In this document: piece by piece, positions 1 to 11,171 of the stretch
Position numbering within the stretch: position 1 is the first letter of the stretch
Layout: each line of letters starts with the position of its first letter
Assembly (NCBI GenBank): GCA_023053575.1
Contig: JAKZAP010000003.1
Coordinates: 2,890,561-2,954,560, forward strand
Source: Branchinecta lynchi
Taxonomy: Eukaryota; Arthropoda; Branchiopoda; Anostraca; Branchinectidae
Reading direction: 5' to 3'
DNA length: 64,000 bases
The notes under the pieces: model-generated
Told to the model about the DNA's origin: nothing
What the model saw: the letters and a program-made list of their open reading frames with translations, nothing else
Databases searched by the model: none
Translations under genes and position numbers: made by a program

Positions 1-483
1 CCTCAAAGCCATTATTACCCCTGGCACTTGGATTCCCCAACCAGAATTCAACAAAATCCATATTTGCATGTTGGGGAACATTAACCCCTCCCACTTCGGT
101 TCCCCAATCTAAAAATTGATTATTGTATGTCAGGGAAAATTAGCCCTTGGCATTTCGATTCCCCGACCTCAAATCAACAAAATCAATATTTGCGTGTGGG
201 GGAACATTAGCCCCTCATACCTCGATTCCCGGATCTCTAAATCAATTATTTGATTATGAGGGAACATTAGCTCTGGACACTTTGATTCCCCGGCTACTTG
301 GGGAATGTTAGCCCAGGGCACATAGATTCCCTGACTTGGCGGGGAAGATTAGCCCTGGGCAAGTGGATTCCCGGATCTGTCGGGGAACATTAGCTCCCAA
401 CACATTGATTCACCGACTAACAGGGAACAATAGCATGGGGAGTATCGATTCCCCGATAGGGGAATGATAGACACTGCCGTTTC
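1..483. repeat. Minisatellite with two unit lengths
   Basis: About nine tandem units. Each has the core GGGGAACATTAG, a C-rich step, then GATTCCCCGA. The first four units (to about 250) are about 60 bp and carry an AT-rich arm with CAACAAAATC and TATTTGC. The last five drop that arm and are about 40 bp. The left edge is cut by the window. No coding potential is seen. Confidence 0.85.
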
Positions 484-1171
484 TTGCATAGGCTATAGTT
501 TCTTGGTACACCGCCAACATATATTCTAGATGCGACTGTAGGCTCTTAAATTTTAACAGATCATAGATTATAAGCACTGATTTAAACTTTGGGGAATGGT
601 TTTACCACAGACATACCTTTTGCAAGCTGAAATCAAAAATTTCCTTATGGCTGCCAAAATTATAGCTAGCAAGCTCTGGAATTTCAGCAGAGGTCACCTT
701 CCTGTAGTCACTCATATTAAACTATATATCTTCCTGTATTATCCTTAGCCTGAACTGAAGTCAGAAGCTGGTAAAGAAGCCGAGTATCATTGATTTGTTA
801 TTGTATTATTGATGATGCTGGGGCCACATCTAGTATAAAACTCGCCAGTAGGTGTCCCTGTTACGAGAAATCGCTACGAACCAATAGAAGCTTTGCCATG
901 AGCCTGACGTCATGGAGTAAAGGGCGAGTATAGCGAGATAAATGAAAAGTGCTAATCTTCTGTACCTGAGTATCCTAAACTTCACCGGATAAAAGATATT
1001 CTACATTGTGAAAAGATGTGTAATCACAGCAGTAGCACCCCACCTGTACCTTGGAAACCCTATTAAAAAAAAAAAAAAATGTAAATCATTTATTGCATTT
1101 TTAGACTGGAATATCTTTCTCGGGGCGACATTCTACCGGAAGTTCTCATTGCCGTTCCAATACTCGACTTT
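484..1171. other. Unassigned stretch
   Basis: I see no gene here. A 14-base A-run lies near 1066-1079. A TGACGTCA-like block near 905-915 resembles the core of the MITE at 18235-18538, but the similarity is too short to call. Confidence 0.5.
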
Positions 1172-1235
1172 TCGTAAGTAAGTAAGTAATTTATTTATAA
1201 CCCGCCGTTTTCAGAAAGCGGAGTTAATGAAGAAA
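1172..1235 (-). mobile_element. 3' end of a truncated LINE (probable)
   Basis: A (GTAA)n tract is followed by AATTTATTTATAACCCGCC and a short hairpin (CCGC...GCGG). Read on the minus strand this is a hairpin, an AATAAAT signal and a short microsatellite tail, the usual 3' end of CR1/L2-like LINEs. A similar (GTAA)n end occurs at 50247. There is no coding part. Confidence 0.4.
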
Positions 1236-1639
1236 ATAAATAAATGTTTGGTAGAAACAAAAATACATTTTCAGGCAAGCAACATGAAAGGCCAATCACA
1301 AAATCACAGTAATAAAGTCTGTCAAATGGTCGGTTATCGCACTGTCAAGAATTATAGACCTTGCTTGCAGGCTCTCGCTCAAATGTGTGAACAGCAAGAC
1401 CAAAGGCTCCAATATGATCCCAAAACGTGATATTTATAGGGATTCTTCATCCAGACAATCGGGTGAGTAGATTAATGCTTTCGCCAGACCCCGTATAAAT
1501 GTTAAGTGTCCCTCATCAACTGCTTGATAACCAATTTCTAATTTAATTTCCATGAAGTTACATGTACAAATAATTATAGTGGTGTGGTAGCCTATATTTT
1601 TGGCGCATTACGGCCAAATGACTAATCCGCTGAGAAAAC
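1236..1639. other. Unassigned stretch
   Basis: It includes a fragment with AAGACCAAAGG and GGATCCC-like text (near 1396-1425) that resembles the right end of family C in reverse. No gene is supported. Confidence 0.4.
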
Positions 1640-1855
1640 CAAGTTGAGATGTGGATTCAGGGCGGATCGGTAGACTTATTTTGCATCCAGGAAAATCTTT
1701 TCCTTTCACCAAATGTTTGGCTTTGGTCAAATTCCGGGCCGATTACTTGTCGGGCAAGAACACAAAATTCAGAAACGAATCCAGTATGATTTTTTACCGT
1801 ACTACCAACTTTCCGGTTTGGACTGTGGCGAACTACTAGTCCGGCAAGAAAAATT
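1640..1855 (-). mobile_element. Family C fragment, internal monomers
   Basis: The minus strand carries diverged copies of the family C monomer: blocks reading AACTACTTGTCCGGCAAG-like and TTCCGGTTTCGGCCGG-like on the plus strand recur twice, about 100 bp apart. Both ends of the element are missing. Confidence 0.6.
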
Positions 1856-2207
1856 AGAAAAACAAAAAAAAATAATAGAAAACGGTGTGATACACCTCAG
1901 ATCTTTTGGCGTGTTCGCTCTTTACTAAAAGCGTGTAGGGTTCTCGAACAGGCTTGCCACATCAAAAATATTTAGAGAGTGACTTTTGGCTCAAAACAGA
2001 GAGTAGTGAAATTTATTTTCATGAAATGTTCTCTTTTGGTCGGAATCACCTCTATAAATGACACATCATAATTTTACTTTCATGAAAAAAACTTGAAATA
2101 GTCACTTCTGGTTGGAATCCCTGCTGCAAAAATGACACATTTGGTCATTTTCTGAAATAGAGTGATTTTTATGTCCTAGGTAGGACAAGAGTGAAAAAAC
2201 AAATATA
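1856..2207. other. AT-rich stretch with a short internal repeat
   Basis: A motif of the type GTCACTTNTGGTYGGAATC followed by AAATGACACAT appears two to three times (about 1978-2170). No gene is recognised. Confidence 0.4.
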
Positions 2208-2444
2208 ATGACAATTCATACTATCGTGCGACATGTTGCAACCCTGTTCTTGAATGAAGACCTCTGCACATTATGCAAGACATATGCGAGACCAGTACTT
2301 GAATACTGCAGCGAAGTCATCAAAGCCACGCTGTACCAAGACGTGAAGACCGATAGACTCCAGAAGCGTGCTTGCAAAATAATACTCAACAATTCATACA
2401 AGTCATATAATGAAAGTCTTTCATTCTTAGACACGAAACCCTAA
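2208..2444 (+). pseudogene. LINE reverse transcriptase C-terminal fragment
   Basis: Translates to a stretch with YARPVLEYCSEV, LQKRACKIIL and SYNESLSFLDT, the conserved region after the polymerase domain of Jockey/CR1-type non-LTR retrotransposons (RPVLEY..., LE.VQKRA...I, Y.E.L..L). The frame then stops, and an AT-rich 3' trailer with AATAAAG runs to about 2555, where family A begins. This is a 5'-truncated dead copy. A host gene is unlikely. Confidence 0.75.
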
Positions 2445-2555
2445 CCGAACCAAGACACAATTTGCTGATGAATGTTGGGTACGAATGTACGAATACAAAA
2501 ATAAAGTTAAATCAATGCTCATTGAAAACACTTCAATAATTATAAAATAAATAAT

Positions 2556-4750
2556 TGTAAAACAAGAGCTACGAGCTCATATGGCACTTGTGCGAGTAGG
2601 CTGTACAAGAAAGTAGATGAGAACGTCACAAAATACACCCGCCATCCAAAAATGCGGTTCGGAAATAGAAATAGGATATTTAGTTTCACTCATTTCTGAG
2701 CAGTTCCGGCATCGTCTCGATTGTCTGTAGCAAATGCACATGACTGTTCAAACTTTCATCCCAATAAATCCATTTGTTTGATCCATAGACGTGCTACACG
2801 ATTTCCGGTACCACTCTATCTCCACCTACCGGGGCCGAATCTGGTTCGGAATAAAAAAAATCGACCACCTAAAGCATCTTTGTTTATACCATCTATCAAG
2901 TTTCACTCGAATTTGAGCATTTTTGGAAAGTTCCGGTACCCCCCCCCCTCCCACCAACGTTGTCGGAGCCGGTTCGGGCCCAATCTCTTAATTCCCTGTT
3001 CCTGTCCATCAAGTTTGTCTGAAATTGGAGCATAGCCTATCTGCAAGTTTCCAGTACCCCCCCCTACCTTGGCCGAATCCGGCCCGGACGCCAAATAACA
3101 AATCTAGGCCGCATAAACTCGGCACTGTCGAATTGCATCTCATTCGGTCCATCCGTTTGATTTTTGTGCATGTCAAAAGTCCCCCCACCCCCAATTCCCC
3201 TAATTGTGGTCGCATATGGTTCGAACGCATGTTTTACATGTCGAGGCCATCGATTCGTATCACCCATGAAGTTTCACTCGAATCAGATCACTCGTTAACA
3301 ATTTATAGAAGTCAATTTCCATATTTCTCTTCTCTTGCTCCCCAAAAAATGCTCGGATCTAGGAACGGAAGTTTCCGGGGGTATGTTGTGTCAGGTTCTT
3401 AAGTCAAGATAATTCGGGTCGCTAATATGCCTGCAAAGTTTCGTTGTCGTTTTACATCTGGAACTATTCTAACTCACGACTACCGGAATTCCAGGAAACC
3501 CCCCTCCAACTCCCCCCACAGAGCCCCGAAACCATCTGGCTCCGTCAATTTCATCTAGGCCTAATGCTTGTTCCATCCAGCTCACCAGACAAGTTTCATT
3601 CAAATCCGATCACCCGTTCAAAAGTTATGCACGCCACTAGATTCCGGACTCCCCATCCACCCACTCCCCCCACGATGGTCGGGTCTTGAAAACGGCTGTT
3701 CTCAAGTCAATCTGTTCGGATCCCTGACATACCTGCCAAGTTTCATCGCCCTAGGACATCAGGAAGTATGCCGAACTCACGGGATCGCTAGAAATCCGGA
3801 ACCCCCACACCAACTCCCCCACAGTGCCCTGATCCGGTCCGGTTATGTCAATGACGTGTCTAGGACCTGTGCTTGTTTTTCCCATCAAGTTTCATCCCGA
3901 TCCCTCCACTTTAAGCGTTTCCCAAAATTTCCGGTTCCCTCCTCTAACTCCCCCCAGTGTCATCGGATCCGGCCCGGATATAAAGTGAGATGTCTGAGAC
4001 ACGAGGTCATCCTAAATATCAATTTTCATCAAGATCCGATCACCCGTTCGCAAGCTAAAAATACCACAAATTTTAGCTTCACCCTCCCTCCACTTCCCCC
4101 CCCCCCCCTCCCAGATGGTCTGATCGGGGAATTGACGATTTCCTATTTAATCTGGTCGGGTCCCAGACATGCCTGCCAATTTCCATCGTCCCAGCACATC
4201 AGGAAGCACGGAACTCGCGGGATCACTATAAATTCGGACTTCTCCCCCCCCCCAACTCCCCCAAAGTGAGCTGATCCGTTCCGGTTATATCAGTCACGTA
4301 TCTAGGACTTTTGCTTGTACTTTCCACCAAGTTTCATCCGGATCCCTCCACTCTAAGTGTTTTCCAAGATTTCCGGTTTCCCCCTCCAACTCCCCCCAGT
4401 GTCACCGGATCCGGTCTGGATTTAAAATGGAGGGTCTGTGACACGAAGTCCTTCCATATATCAAGTTTCATTAAGATCCGATCACCCGTTCGTAAGCTAA
4501 AAATATCTCATTTTTCCTATTTTTTCCGGATTCCCCCTCCCTCCACTCCCCTCCAGATGGTCGGATCGAGGAAGCGACAATTTCTAATTTAATCTGGTCC
4601 AGTTCCTGATATGCCTGCCAAGTTGCATCGTCCTAGCTTATCTGGAAGTGCCCGAACTAGCAAAACCGGGACCGACAGACCGACAGACCGACTGACGGAC
4701 AGAAATTACAATCGCTATATGGCACTTGAGTAAGCTCAAGTGCCATAAAA
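2556..4750 (+). mobile_element. Family A repeat, near full-length copy
   Basis: It starts at ACAAGAGCTACGAGCTCAT and ends with a hairpin and CAAGTGCCATAAAA. The interior is tandem monomers of about 135-157 bp. Each has CAAGTTTCATC and a C-rich tract (CCCCCTCCCTCCACTCCCCC). From 3588 the monomers alternate in three types: a (GATCCGATCACCCGTTC), b (GCCAAGTTTCATCGTCCTAG) and c (CCCTCCACTCTAAGCGTTT). This gives a ~430-446-bp higher-order unit repeated 2.7 times. A GACCGACAGACCGAC tract precedes the end hairpin. Long open frames inside are low-complexity by-products of the C tracts, not genes. Classification is unknown; a non-autonomous rolling-circle (Helentron-like) origin is possible but unproved. 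Confidence 0.85.
4718..4747 (+). other. Terminal hairpin of family A
   Basis: A perfect 13-bp stem, TATGGCACTTGAG / CTCAAGTGCCATA, with loop TAAG, sits just inside the 3' end and is followed by AAAA. Equivalent hairpins end the copies at 11384, 27958, 31952 (minus) and 36143 (minus). They share CACTTG/CAAGTG in the stem, but the tip pairs differ. Confidence 0.85.
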
Positions 4751-4990
4751 AAAGATTAAAGGTAATGTCGCAGTGAATGGTTTGTCGCGGTTAACCCCAA
4801 CTCATCTTGGTCGTTTGAATCTGGAAACTGGATGGATTATGGTTTATTTATAACTTGTGAGTTGACGTTCTTATGGTTTGCAGTAGAAGAAAATGTCCGC
4901 CATTTGGCCTCGAACCTTCTCTCTGCCAAATTGGCTCTTTATGTTGAATTAAATTTGAAATAAACAGAACTTGAACTTGAACTTGAATGC
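4751..4990 (+). mobile_element. LINE 3' trailer with (TTGAAC)n tail
   Basis: Ends AAATTTGAAATAAACAGAAC followed by three TTGAAC/TTGAAT units (about 4966-4987). This is the pattern of a CR1/Jockey-type LINE 3' end. No open frame is left. Confidence 0.55.
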
Positions 4991-5863
4991 CTCCATTCCA
5001 TGACGCATTGGCATATTCTCTCCAAATACGAAGAAATTACCGAGAATCGACCGCTGACGCTCTCAAACACTGAAGCTGTGAATCGAAGTTAAAACAATCG
5101 CATCAGCAAGATATCTCCACTCCTTTGTACCTTATTTCATACGCGACTTTAACGAAGCTCTAAAAACATGTACAAGTAACCGATGTACAAGATATCATGA
5201 GAAATTTGTAGTCTTCTTAAGTGTATTATCGGATTTCTAGCATTGTTGTTTTGAACCAATTTGGAACTATCGTGTTTATTGGTGATTAGAGAAACGCTTT
5301 GTAGGTGGTTCTGCTATATACTTTTCGTGAAGTTTTCTGCTTCATCTTTCCCCCTTAAAGTCCGCATCAAAACCAGGACCGTTTTTTTATCGTAATGCCA
5401 TCTTCACCATCTGATTCATACCAACTCAACCTCTGTTGTGGTTTACAGTAAAGGACAGATAAGATTTCAGCCATCAGCCATTGCACTTGAAAAAGAAAAT
5501 GATTTCCAGCAAAAACGATTACAAAAATCATATCAGACATTCAAATATTTCTAAGAGAATTTCTTCTTAGATGAAGCGTTATATAAAAATGCTTATAAAA
5601 ATGGTTTTATGCAATTTTCACTGATGGATTCTTGGCTCTAAAAATAGGTGATTGGTAATTCCGTCCTCGCGGAGCGTAGAGTGAAGGGTGGTGAGCAAAA
5701 GGGTTAGAGACTCTGCAATTAAACAAGTTGAAGGAAGTGAATATTTGTGCAATTGTGTCATTATTTGTGTAATCCTAACCTATCCTAACTCTACCTGTCT
5801 CCACCTATCCTAAAAAAGGGTAGATTTGGTTTTGAGTATAAACAGCTTATTTTTAGGCCGTCT
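4991..5863. other. Unassigned stretch
   Basis: I see no gene, splice-bounded exon or recognisable element. Base composition is AT-rich without long tandem repeats. Confidence 0.4.
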
Positions 5864-5867
5864 TTAA

Positions 5868-6314
5868 AGTTTAACTGAAAAGCCAACTTATTTTTGGATT
5901 ATTTAACTGAACACGACACATTTTTTGGATTGTGTTAACAGATTTTTTTTATGTTTCACTATTTGCTCTAGAATGACGTTCTATGGTCGTCCTCACAACG
6001 CAAATCTCTACTATGACGCACACAAACTGAATCTCAAGACATAAGCGGAATTTCAGTGGCCAGTGACCAGCTTACGGAAGGTATCTCACTGCGTGAACAC
6101 TTATTTCTGGTAAACCGTTTTCGTCGAGCATACAACACAGATACAAGCGCATAGAGTATACAGATCAGACAAGCAAATTCCACTACTTCAAAGTCGATTA
6201 TTCGTGAATAGCGGAGCAACGAAGTAACGCATTTTCGCCCGGTTTCCAAGCTTCTTTAAGTGAATAGGTGATCGGTAACTAGGTTGTCCTATCTAAGCCC
6301 TTTTCAGCTATACT
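5868..6314 (+). mobile_element. piggyBac-like MITE, copy 1 (TTAA flanks)
   Basis: Starts AGTTTAACTGAAAAG and ends CTTTTCAGCTATACT. It is flanked by TTAA at 5864-5867 and 6315-6318. It is 447 bp long; the second copy at 55478-55920 is 443 bp and aligns in reverse orientation. The TTAA duplication is the hallmark of piggyBac transposition. It has no transposase, so it is non-autonomous. Confidence 0.75.
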
Positions 6315-6963
6315 TTAAAAGTTCACAGAATTTGGCTAAAATACCAAAATCTGGTTTTAAATTACTATCGATCTTGTAAACTTCTTTTGCATCCAGATTG
6401 TCTGTCGCGCTATTTTACAGACCGAAACAGTAGGTAGGAGTAGTAGGAAAAAGTTGTGTGAATGATTTATCCGGAGAATCTGTTTGGTATACGACAAAAT
6501 TCCATCCCGATCTTTCAAGTCTAAGTGGGTCACATATCCCCCCCCCCCCCCCAATAGTTGTTGGATGCGGTCCAGACATGAAAAAGATCACCAAAGAAAT
6601 GTCCTCTGTTGATTAATTAAATATCACTCGAATCCAATCACCCGTTCCATAGTTATGCGCATGACTCAATATTCCGGATTCTTCCTCCCTCCACTCCTCC
6701 CACGATTATCGGATCGAGAATTCTTGTTATTTCCAAGTCATGTTTTATCGGGTCCCTGATATGCCTGCCAAGTTTCGTCGTGAAAATCTCGAAAACCACC
6801 ATCACCGGAATTCCGGGATACCCCCTCCACCCCCACCTCCCACCCCCAAGTGTCTGGATCCAGTCCAACTGTGTAAACGATTTAACTGGAGCAGATGATT
6901 GTTCTTCCCATCAAGTTTCAATCCGAACCCGCCATTTTGACCGTTAGTCCATATTTCCGATCC

Positions 6964-7175
6964 ATTTATTCAAACAACTTTTACAACGGATACGTCAGCT
7001 ATGATTCTTCATCAGCGATATTTCGGCCCTTCTTGGCAAGGGTCCTCTTCAGGCTGTCAATCCTCTGGTTCAACTTCGGGGAAGGAAACAAACCTGTTAT
7101 GGATTAAAGGGTGGTAAACATTGTAAACATTGTTTGAATAAATATTTCAAAGTCAGCTTGGGCTCAAAGAATATT
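6964..7175 (-). mobile_element. Penelope-like fragment with 12-bp target duplication
   Basis: A 212-bp insert in family A, flanked by TATTTCCGATCC at 6952-6963 and 7176-7187. On the minus strand it starts with ATTCTTTGAGCCCAAGCTGA, has an inverted copy of its own terminal GTTTGAATAAAT block, then a hammerhead core. Short inserts with inverted terminal pieces, irregular 10-15-bp target duplications and hammerhead motifs fit Penelope-like elements. No reverse transcriptase or GIY-YIG coding is left. Confidence 0.75.
6988..7063 (-). ncRNA. Type I hammerhead ribozyme (Penelope-like type)
   Basis: On the minus strand the order is stem I 5' arm GGATTGACAGC, core CTGAAGA (7046-7052, fits CUGANGA), stem II GG(A)CCCTT / AAGGGCC with loop GCCAAG, core GAAA (7021-7024), a weak stem III, ATA as the NUH cleavage triplet (H17 at 7000), then stem I 3' arm GCTGACGTATCC. 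Stem I pairs over 10 positions with one A.A mismatch and one bulge. All invariant hammerhead core bases are present. Stem III is very short, as is known for hammerheads of Penelope-like elements. Activity is inferred, not shown. Confidence 0.75.
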
Positions 7176-7274
7176 TATTTCCGATCCCCCCCCCCCCCAG
7201 CTCCCCCATAGCATTCGAATCCGGACCGGACTTCAAATGGAACATCAGAGATATCTTATCTATTCTATTCAGTA

Positions 7275-7658
7275 CACTGTCAGAAGTTTCATAACAGATA
7301 GCGTATAACACTTTCAAGAATAACACCTTTTCACTTAGAAATCAAGTGTTATGACCAATTAAGTTTACACTATTTCGTGCCTAGATCTCCAACAACACCT
7401 TCAATTGGTAAAATTACTAACGGGAAAGAAAGAAACATAACAGATAACATCCCAAAGTGTTATCTGTTGAAACCGCTCATTCTTCTGTTGTCGTTATATA
7501 ACTTCTGACAGTGTAGTAGTTTTACCTTTTGAAGGTGTTGTTGGAGATCTATGTACGAAATAGTATAAACTTAATTGGTCATGACACTTTATTTCTAAGT
7601 GAAAAGGTGTTATTCTTGAAAGTGTTATGCGCAATCTGTTATGAAACTTCTGCCAGTA
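7275..7658. mobile_element. Foldback MITE, copy 1 (384 bp)
   Basis: Long inverted arms (~140 bp) begin CACTGTCAGAAGTTTCATAA and end with the complement. TA flanks lie at 7273-7274 and 7659-7660. It lies inside family A; flanking text matches the uninterrupted family A sequence near 8205. TA duplication suggests Tc1/mariner mobilisation. It has no coding capacity. Confidence 0.8.
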
Positions 7659-8280
7659 TAGTAAGTTTCGTTCCAATCCGATCACCCGTTCGAAAGTTAC
7701 GCACTACTCCATTTTTCGGACTCCGCAGCACTAACCCCCCCCCCCAGATGGTCGAATAAAAAAACTAACTATTTCCAAGTAAATTTGGTCACTAAATTTT
7801 ACTCGAATCGGATCACCCGTTCCAAAGTTACGCATGACTCAATATGCCGGTTTCCCCCTCCCTCCACTCCCCCCACGTTCTTGGATCGAGAAATTTTTAT
7901 TTCCAAGTCAGTTTGATCGGGTCCCTGCTATACCTGCCAAGTTTTGTCGTGAAAATCCCCAAAACCACAATCACCAGAGTTCCGGGACCCCCCCCCCCTC
8001 CCCCTAAGTGTCTGGATCTACTCCATTTGTGTAAACGATTTATACAGAAGAGATGTTTCGATCTTCCCAGCAAGTTTCACTTTGATCCCTCCATTCTAAC
8101 CGTTTCTCGAGTTCCGGTCTCCCCCCACCCAACTCCCCCATAGCTGTCGAATCCTGTCCGGACTTCAAATAGGACATCAGATATATTTTAACTATTCTAT
8201 TCAGTTATTAAGTTTCATTCCAATCCAATCACCAGTTGGTCGGATCGATAAACTGACTATTTCCAAGTTAGTTTGGTCGA

Positions 8281-8880
8281 GAGAGAGAGAGAGAGAGAGA
8301 TAGGTTTATTTAAAACAACATCGTAGCTGACAGCTAATTTGCGTTGCTTCACTATACTAAATAACAAACTAACACGCACAAAAAAAAAAGAGAAAAAGAA
8401 GAAAATATCACTCGGCTTTGTTTAACAAATCCGTAAAAAAAGGTACAAACGAATTTGCGTGGCGGTTCGTTCGCGAAGCTACTGGAACCAGTTTATTTTG
8501 GTGACGCGTACGGTTGTTGGGCGGTGCAGTGGGTGGTAAGATGTCTCGATGCTGGGGTTTGGAGAGAAGAAACTTCCCAAACCTCAGGATAATCTGCTCG
8601 TATCTTTGGGCCAACGTGGGGAGATCGAGTTTAGCAAGCGCTTCACCATAAGATAGCTGTTGATCGCCAATAATAATGAACAAAGCCCGTTTTTGCACCG
8701 ACTCAAGTTCTTGGATGAGGTATACAGTACGTAGTGCTGCAGGTCCCCACAGTGGGCTTGCATATTCAAGAACTGGACGGACGTATGTGAGATAAGCTAG
8801 CAAAAGGCACTGGACATCACAGCCAAATCTACGCATTGTACTTAAAGACTGCAGACATGCATTTCCGTTTTTTTCACTAA
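8281..8880 (-). pseudogene. LINE C-terminal fragment with 3' tail, inserted in family A
   Basis: Minus-strand frame 8836-8408 has YVRPVLEYASPLWGP, LESVQKRALFII, LSYGEALAKLDLPTLAQRYE and a C-terminal FFTDLL, typical of the region after the polymerase domain in CR1/Jockey LINEs. A short 3' trailer with AATAAACC and a (GA)n tail follows (8278-8301 on the plus strand). It is 5'-truncated and sits between two halves of a family A monomer. The 142-residue frame is still open, so the insertion is fairly recent. Confidence 0.85.
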
Positions 8881-9338
8881 ATCACTAGATTTCACCCGAA
8901 TCGGATCACCCGTTCCATAGTTACGCATGACTTAATATCCCGGTTTACCCTCCCTCCACTTCCCCCACGATTATCGGATCGAGAATTTTTATGTTCAAGT
9001 AATTTCGATCGGGTCCCTGTTATACCTGCCAAGTTTTTGTCGTGAGAATCCCCAAAACCGCCATCACCGGAATTCCGCCCCCCCCCCCCCCAAGTGCCCG
9101 GATCCAGTCCAATTGTACGAACGATTTATCTAGAGCAGATGCTTGTTCTTCCCAACAAGTCACTCCGATCCCTCTATTCTAACCGTTTCTCGAGATTTCC
9201 AGTCTCCCCCCCCCCAGCCAAATCCCTCATAGCTGTCGAATCCGGTCCGGGGTTCAAATTTGATATCAGTAATATTACGTATATTCAGTTATTAAGTTTC
9301 ATTCCAATCCGATCACCGATTCGAAAGTGACACACTAC

Positions 9339-11171
9339 CAGTGTTGGGAAAGACTTAAGGAAAAGTACTTAAGTATTACTTAAGTAAAAAATTCTAACTT
9401 AAGTAACAAACGGAAGTACTTAAGGGTACTTAAGTACTCGAGTACTTTCATAATAATGAAAGGTTCAATGAGTACGAGGTTCAGTACCATGTTTGTCATC
9501 TTCGCTGGAACTGAATGGACATTAGTAATCTAGTGATTCTTTCTGTGAGCCTAAAGTAGTTGTTTGACGAATAGCTAATTATGTAGCTTTTCTACATCAG
9601 CTATGTAGCCTAGAGCTGACAACCTATAAATTCATTAAAAATATGAAAACTATTGCCTTTCCTTTATTTTACGTTCCGCAAATTTTTTTGGAAGTTCCGG
9701 CCCACTAATGGAGAGAGACTGTTGGTGACTGTTGGTATTGGTGAACGAGTCATCATTTTGCTCCAAACCGACGAAACCCCTGACCTATGTTCTTGTTTTA
9801 CTATTACATGGATTAGGTGCGGGGAGCGGGGAGACCCCTCCCCTTCCCCCCACTATAAACTCCAGGATCCGGACCTGTCCAACATACATTTCACGTTAAG
9901 AATAAGACGAAAGGTTTCGGTGACATCAGAAAAATTGTGTTACTTCTTCATCCAGAAAATCGGGTAATATATACTTACGGTCTCTTCCAGATCGCGAAAA
10001 CGTTTGCATGTTCACTGAACCCCTTAACCACGTCTCTTAGACAATAGTTTTATATCTTGATTGATTGATTAATTCAAAACGCAGGCACGCCCTTTAGCTT
10101 GAAATACATAATCTAATAAGTTGGGTCACAGGATTTTGTTCTTTCATTTTTGTTTCGGTTTTCATTAGATTCCGGGCATCACCATTTAAATAGTAGGGTA
10201 AATTTCCTACAGGTAGTTCACATGAGTAGGGGCTGACAGATGGGCCAGTCGTCTTATTATGCCTATACCGACGCTAACAACTCGAGAAACACATTATTTA
10301 GAACTTAAGAAAATTCTAGTTTTTGCAGGTCCGGCGAACTATCAACTCTATGGGGAAAACGAAGCTAGAGGATGGATTTCCTATGTCTTCTTATCACTAG
10401 TTTTAAACTCGTAACATTCGGTAAAGCGAAGCTTACGGAATTTCCATTTTTCATCGGACTTTAGTTAGCAGTATCGACCAAGCAAAACAAATCCAATAGA
10501 CCGAGGCAGCATACCAGCCTGCTTCAGCATCTTGATTCAAGAATTCTATATACCTGGTCAATAAACTATAGGAATCTTTCCTTTTTGCCTAATTCCGTGC
10601 GGACTAATTCTCAGGGATCAAAACAAATGACGGGGATTCGGTTTGTCTCTAATTCGTAGATCAAATCTTAGCATGAAGTTGAAACCCCCTTCCCCATCCC
10701 TAAATTAGGGCTACAATATCATCTATAAACGACCTGTACTTCTGACGCAAAGCACACGAAATTTGAACAAGATAGCTTACCTAACTTATTCGAGGAATAT
10801 CGTGCTAACAGACAGACATACGGATAGACACGCTTGACGAAGTTATACCGGTGTCCCTTCACTGCGTTTCGATCCCAAAAACTTGAATTGATTATCCCCT
10901 CACATGTTAACTATGTGTTGTTTAGTCCTTGATCTTTTGATCAGGGATTTTTTCCAAATCTACCATAATAATCCTACCATTAACGTGAGTACTTAAGGAC
11001 TGAAGTACTACCTAAATACTTGAGTACTTAAGTACCAAAGTACTTTTTGAAAGGACTTATTACTTAAGTAGATTTTTGTAAAGTACTTAATACTCATACT
11101 TAAGTAAAAAATTCATCGAGTACTTGGTACTTGTACTTAAGTAAAAATTAGAAGTACTTGGCACAACGCTG
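9339..11171. mobile_element. Non-autonomous hAT-like element (1833 bp)
   Basis: Terminal inverted repeats CAGTGTTGGGAAAG... and ...CACAACGCTG are flanked by the 8-bp duplication CACACTAC (9331-9338 and 11172-11179). The subterminal regions are full of ACTTAAGTA repeats. Eight-bp duplications and CAG-type ends are hAT features. Family A text continues across the site. A 104-codon open frame inside (9653-9967) has no recognisable domain. The interior near 10690-10850 holds a decayed piece resembling the end of family C, so the element has itself been colonised. Confidence 0.85.

Noticed and set aside
1..483. CRISPR-like array
   Set aside because: Units are not identical repeats with unique spacers; the variable part is shared between units, and the context is animal DNA.
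3568..4269. 233-codon open frame, Pro/His/Ser-rich
   Set aside because: It spans several family A monomers; the composition comes from C-rich tracts, and the same region in other copies is not open. No domain.
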